Source of the DNA: Nectonema munidae
Taxonomy: Eukaryota; Nematomorpha; Nectonematoida; Nectonematidae
Length of the DNA: 64,000 bases
Direction of reading: 5' to 3'
NCBI GenBank assembly: GCA_030549495.1
Contig: JAUIRK010000896.1
Coordinates: forward strand, 913,501-977,500
This document shows, in pieces, positions 62,209 through 64,000 of the stretch (the first letter of the stretch is position 1; each line of letters starts with the position of its first letter). The notes beneath the pieces were generated by a model that searched no databases, was not told where the DNA came from, and was given only the letters and a program-made list of their open reading frames with translations. A program made the position numbers and the translations under genes.

Positions 62209-63503
62209 CAGGGTGCCACAATTTTCAAAAATCAGGGAATTTCTTTGACTTACCATAAATTTTCCATTTCCCAATTTTTTACTGTAATTTTAATTTTGAA
62301 AATTATTAAAAATTTTTGTTATTGAAATGTGTTTGTCTCCGTATTCCGAAATTTTAACGTATCAACCGACCTTTTTTAATAATTTATGGCTAGATCCAAA
62401 AACAGAACCTCAATTCGCATCTTGGTTGTCGAAAAAACAAGGTAGCAATAGAGAGGCGTATTGTATGATATGCAAAGGGTCCATTTCACTCGGTAATATG
62501 CGAAGAGTCGCCCTGAATTCCCATATGAAAAGCAAAACTCATAATATTCTTTTTGAAGCAAAGCAAGGTCAGCCATCTATTATGAGTTTTGCCAAAAGTA
62601 CTCTCCCAGCCTCGCAAGCTTCTGCCCACGAAGAAATATCAGTATCAAACTTTAAAACCCCACGTGTTGCAACTAAAACCTCTAATATAAAAGATCTAGG
62701 GGTATACAAAGAAGATTTGACTAGATCTGAACTTTTATGGGTTCTTTTTGTAATTCGGTCCAATTTTTCGATGAACTCCTGCTCATCAATCAGTGAAACT
62801 TTCAAATTGATGTTTCCAGATTCGAAATTAGCTTCTTGTTTCAAACTTGGAAAAACGAAATGTGGATATATCAGCAATTATGGCCTCAGTCCTTATTTCA
62901 ATGATATTTTGACTACCAAAATCAAGAGCTGTGGGGATTTTGTTATTTGCTTTGGTGAGGCGTTGAATAGTGTATCTCAAAAAAATCAGTTGGGTGTGTT
63001 TGTGAGATATTATGACAGGGAAAGAGACTTGGTGTGCTCACAATATTTGACAGCGCTTTCCTTGGTCATGCATCAGCAAGTCATATATTGGAAAATATTA
63101 ATGATGTTTTGAAACCGCTTTTCACAAACAATCTTTTGCAAGATTCAATGGATATGGTCCAAACGTTAATTTGCGATTTTTGAACGATTTTGAACACCAA
63201 AGAAAAGAATATGGGAGAATAAACAAGCAACTCATAAATATAGGAGTATGTGGACTTCATGTCCTGCATGGCGCTCTGAGAACGGGTATGAATTCATCAA
63301 AATGGAATATTAATACGTTTTTACGCGACATTTACTATCGTTTCAATGATTCACCTGCACGCAGATCAGATTTCACTCAAATCACAGGCTGCTCCAATTT
63401 CCCCATCAAACATTGTCCCGCCCGCTGCGCCGATAACGTATCATGTATCGAAAGAGTTATTTCTATTTATGATAGTTTGAAACCAAATTGGGCCGCAATT
63501 TAA
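62209..63503 (+). mobile_element. BED-finger hAT element, left end present, broken transposase
   Basis: The left end starts CAGGGTGCCACAATTTTC with aatcagggaatttc inside, as in hATs carrying this protein. The transposase begins near 62327: AYCMICKGSI, RRVALNSHMKSKTH (BED-type finger), ISETFKLMFPDSKLASCF, LGKTKCGYISNYGLSPYF, DFVICFGEALNSVSQK (core Asp region; homologues have SFDESLN, here CFGEALN, so the Asp is replaced). After about 63050 the frame shifts twice: AFLGHASASHILENI, then PNVNLRFLNDFEH, VCGLHVLHGALRTG (CxxH) and NDSPARRSDFTQI. No C-terminal dimerisation domain or right end is visible. Confidence 0.8.
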
Positions 63504-63631
63504 GTAATATAAATTTTATCAAACTTTTTAAAATATTTGACTAATTTATAAATTTTGTAACTAACCTATATGAAAAAATTAAAAAAAATTTTTTTTTAAA
63601 TGTTTGTAAAATAAACAGAAGTTAAAAATTT

Positions 63632-64000
63632 TTATTTAGTGTGATATTTCTCAAAACAAACTTCGTGGAGTGGAATATTACACTTTTCACAAATTTTCCT
63701 TGTCTTTTTTTTGTAGTAATCACATATTCGTTGAGTCGGATTACTCTTTATATAATGTCCGCCAATACTAAATCTAAGTTCATTACACACTCTTCCTCCA
63801 GCAATTTTGGATTTCTTAGGACCTGTTTTAACTCTGTTACTTGTAGGAGTAATGTAAGCAAACACAAATTTTTTTTTGATATCTAACAACCTCACTTTTT
63901 CATCAGGATGTAATTTTTGATAAAGTCTCCACGAATTAAAAATTGAAACATCCAAAAATTGAGTAAATAATGAAAACCACCATTTTTTAAATTTTATTCT
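63632..64000 (-). pseudogene. piggyBac transposase C-terminal part, runs off the right edge
   Basis: In minus orientation from the window edge: KKWWFSLFTQFLDVSIFNSW and RLYQKLHPDEK (end of the catalytic domain), RFSIGGHYI, then the cysteine-rich finger RICDYYKKKTRKICEKCNIP and LHEVCFEKYH, a standard piggyBac C-terminus. The visible part is open. The rest lies beyond 64000, so whether the whole gene is intact cannot be judged. Confidence 0.8.

Overview
This window looks like animal nuclear DNA from an invertebrate. It is AT-rich, with long introns and many transposons. Three host genes can be read. ATP5F1D (mitochondrial ATP synthase delta subunit) is on the minus strand, with three coding exons at 1412-1540, 8639-8727 and 11207-11366. 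TMCO1 (ER membrane calcium-leak channel) is on the plus strand, with six exons from 30692 to about 59861-59879. ERCC4/XPF (structure-specific DNA repair endonuclease) is a single uninterrupted 888-codon frame at 31672-34338, inside TMCO1 intron 1 and on the same strand. I cannot name the species. The mix of hAT, piggyBac, Merlin, pogo/Tigger and tRNA-SINE elements would suit an arthropod such as a copepod, but that is a guess.

Layout. 1-14 kb: a hAT transposase fragment, then ATP5F1D, whose two large introns hold a hAT MITE, a piggyBac copy with another MITE inside it, a reiterated-motif MITE and piggyBac MITEs. A Merlin copy and a second hAT MITE lie upstream of the gene's known exons. 14-23 kb: a tandemly duplicated unit of roughly 0.65-0.7 kb. 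One copy carries a 5.15 kb RNase-H-bearing LINE and a 921 bp MITE; the other carries an unrelated 572 bp element. Each copy therefore preserves the empty site for the other's insertions. 23-30 kb: a hAT deletion derivative with a perfect 8-bp target-site duplication, decayed LINE and hAT remnants, a truncated SINE and a pogo-like MITE.

30-60 kb is TMCO1. Its exons are only 47-163 bp and its introns contain ERCC4, a 2.7 kb DNA transposon of unassigned superfamily (37757-40454), a 3.9 kb hAT (44397-48338), SINEs, a LINE 3' end, a 2.67 kb Tigger (53886-56558) and a rearranged hAT. 60-64 kb: a SINE, a BED-finger hAT with its left end in view, and two different piggyBac C-terminal fragments, the second running off the window.

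The host genes share no operon or pathway logic; TMCO1 and ERCC4 share only their position. The transposons are mostly broken (frameshifts, stops, internal deletions), but many have exact ends and target-site duplications, so the order of insertion can be read. No retrovirus, LTR element, Polinton, CRISPR array or rRNA gene was recognised. The features most worth following up are the unassigned transposon at 37.8-40.5 kb, three MITE families built from reiterated GC-rich motifs, and the nested intronless ERCC4.
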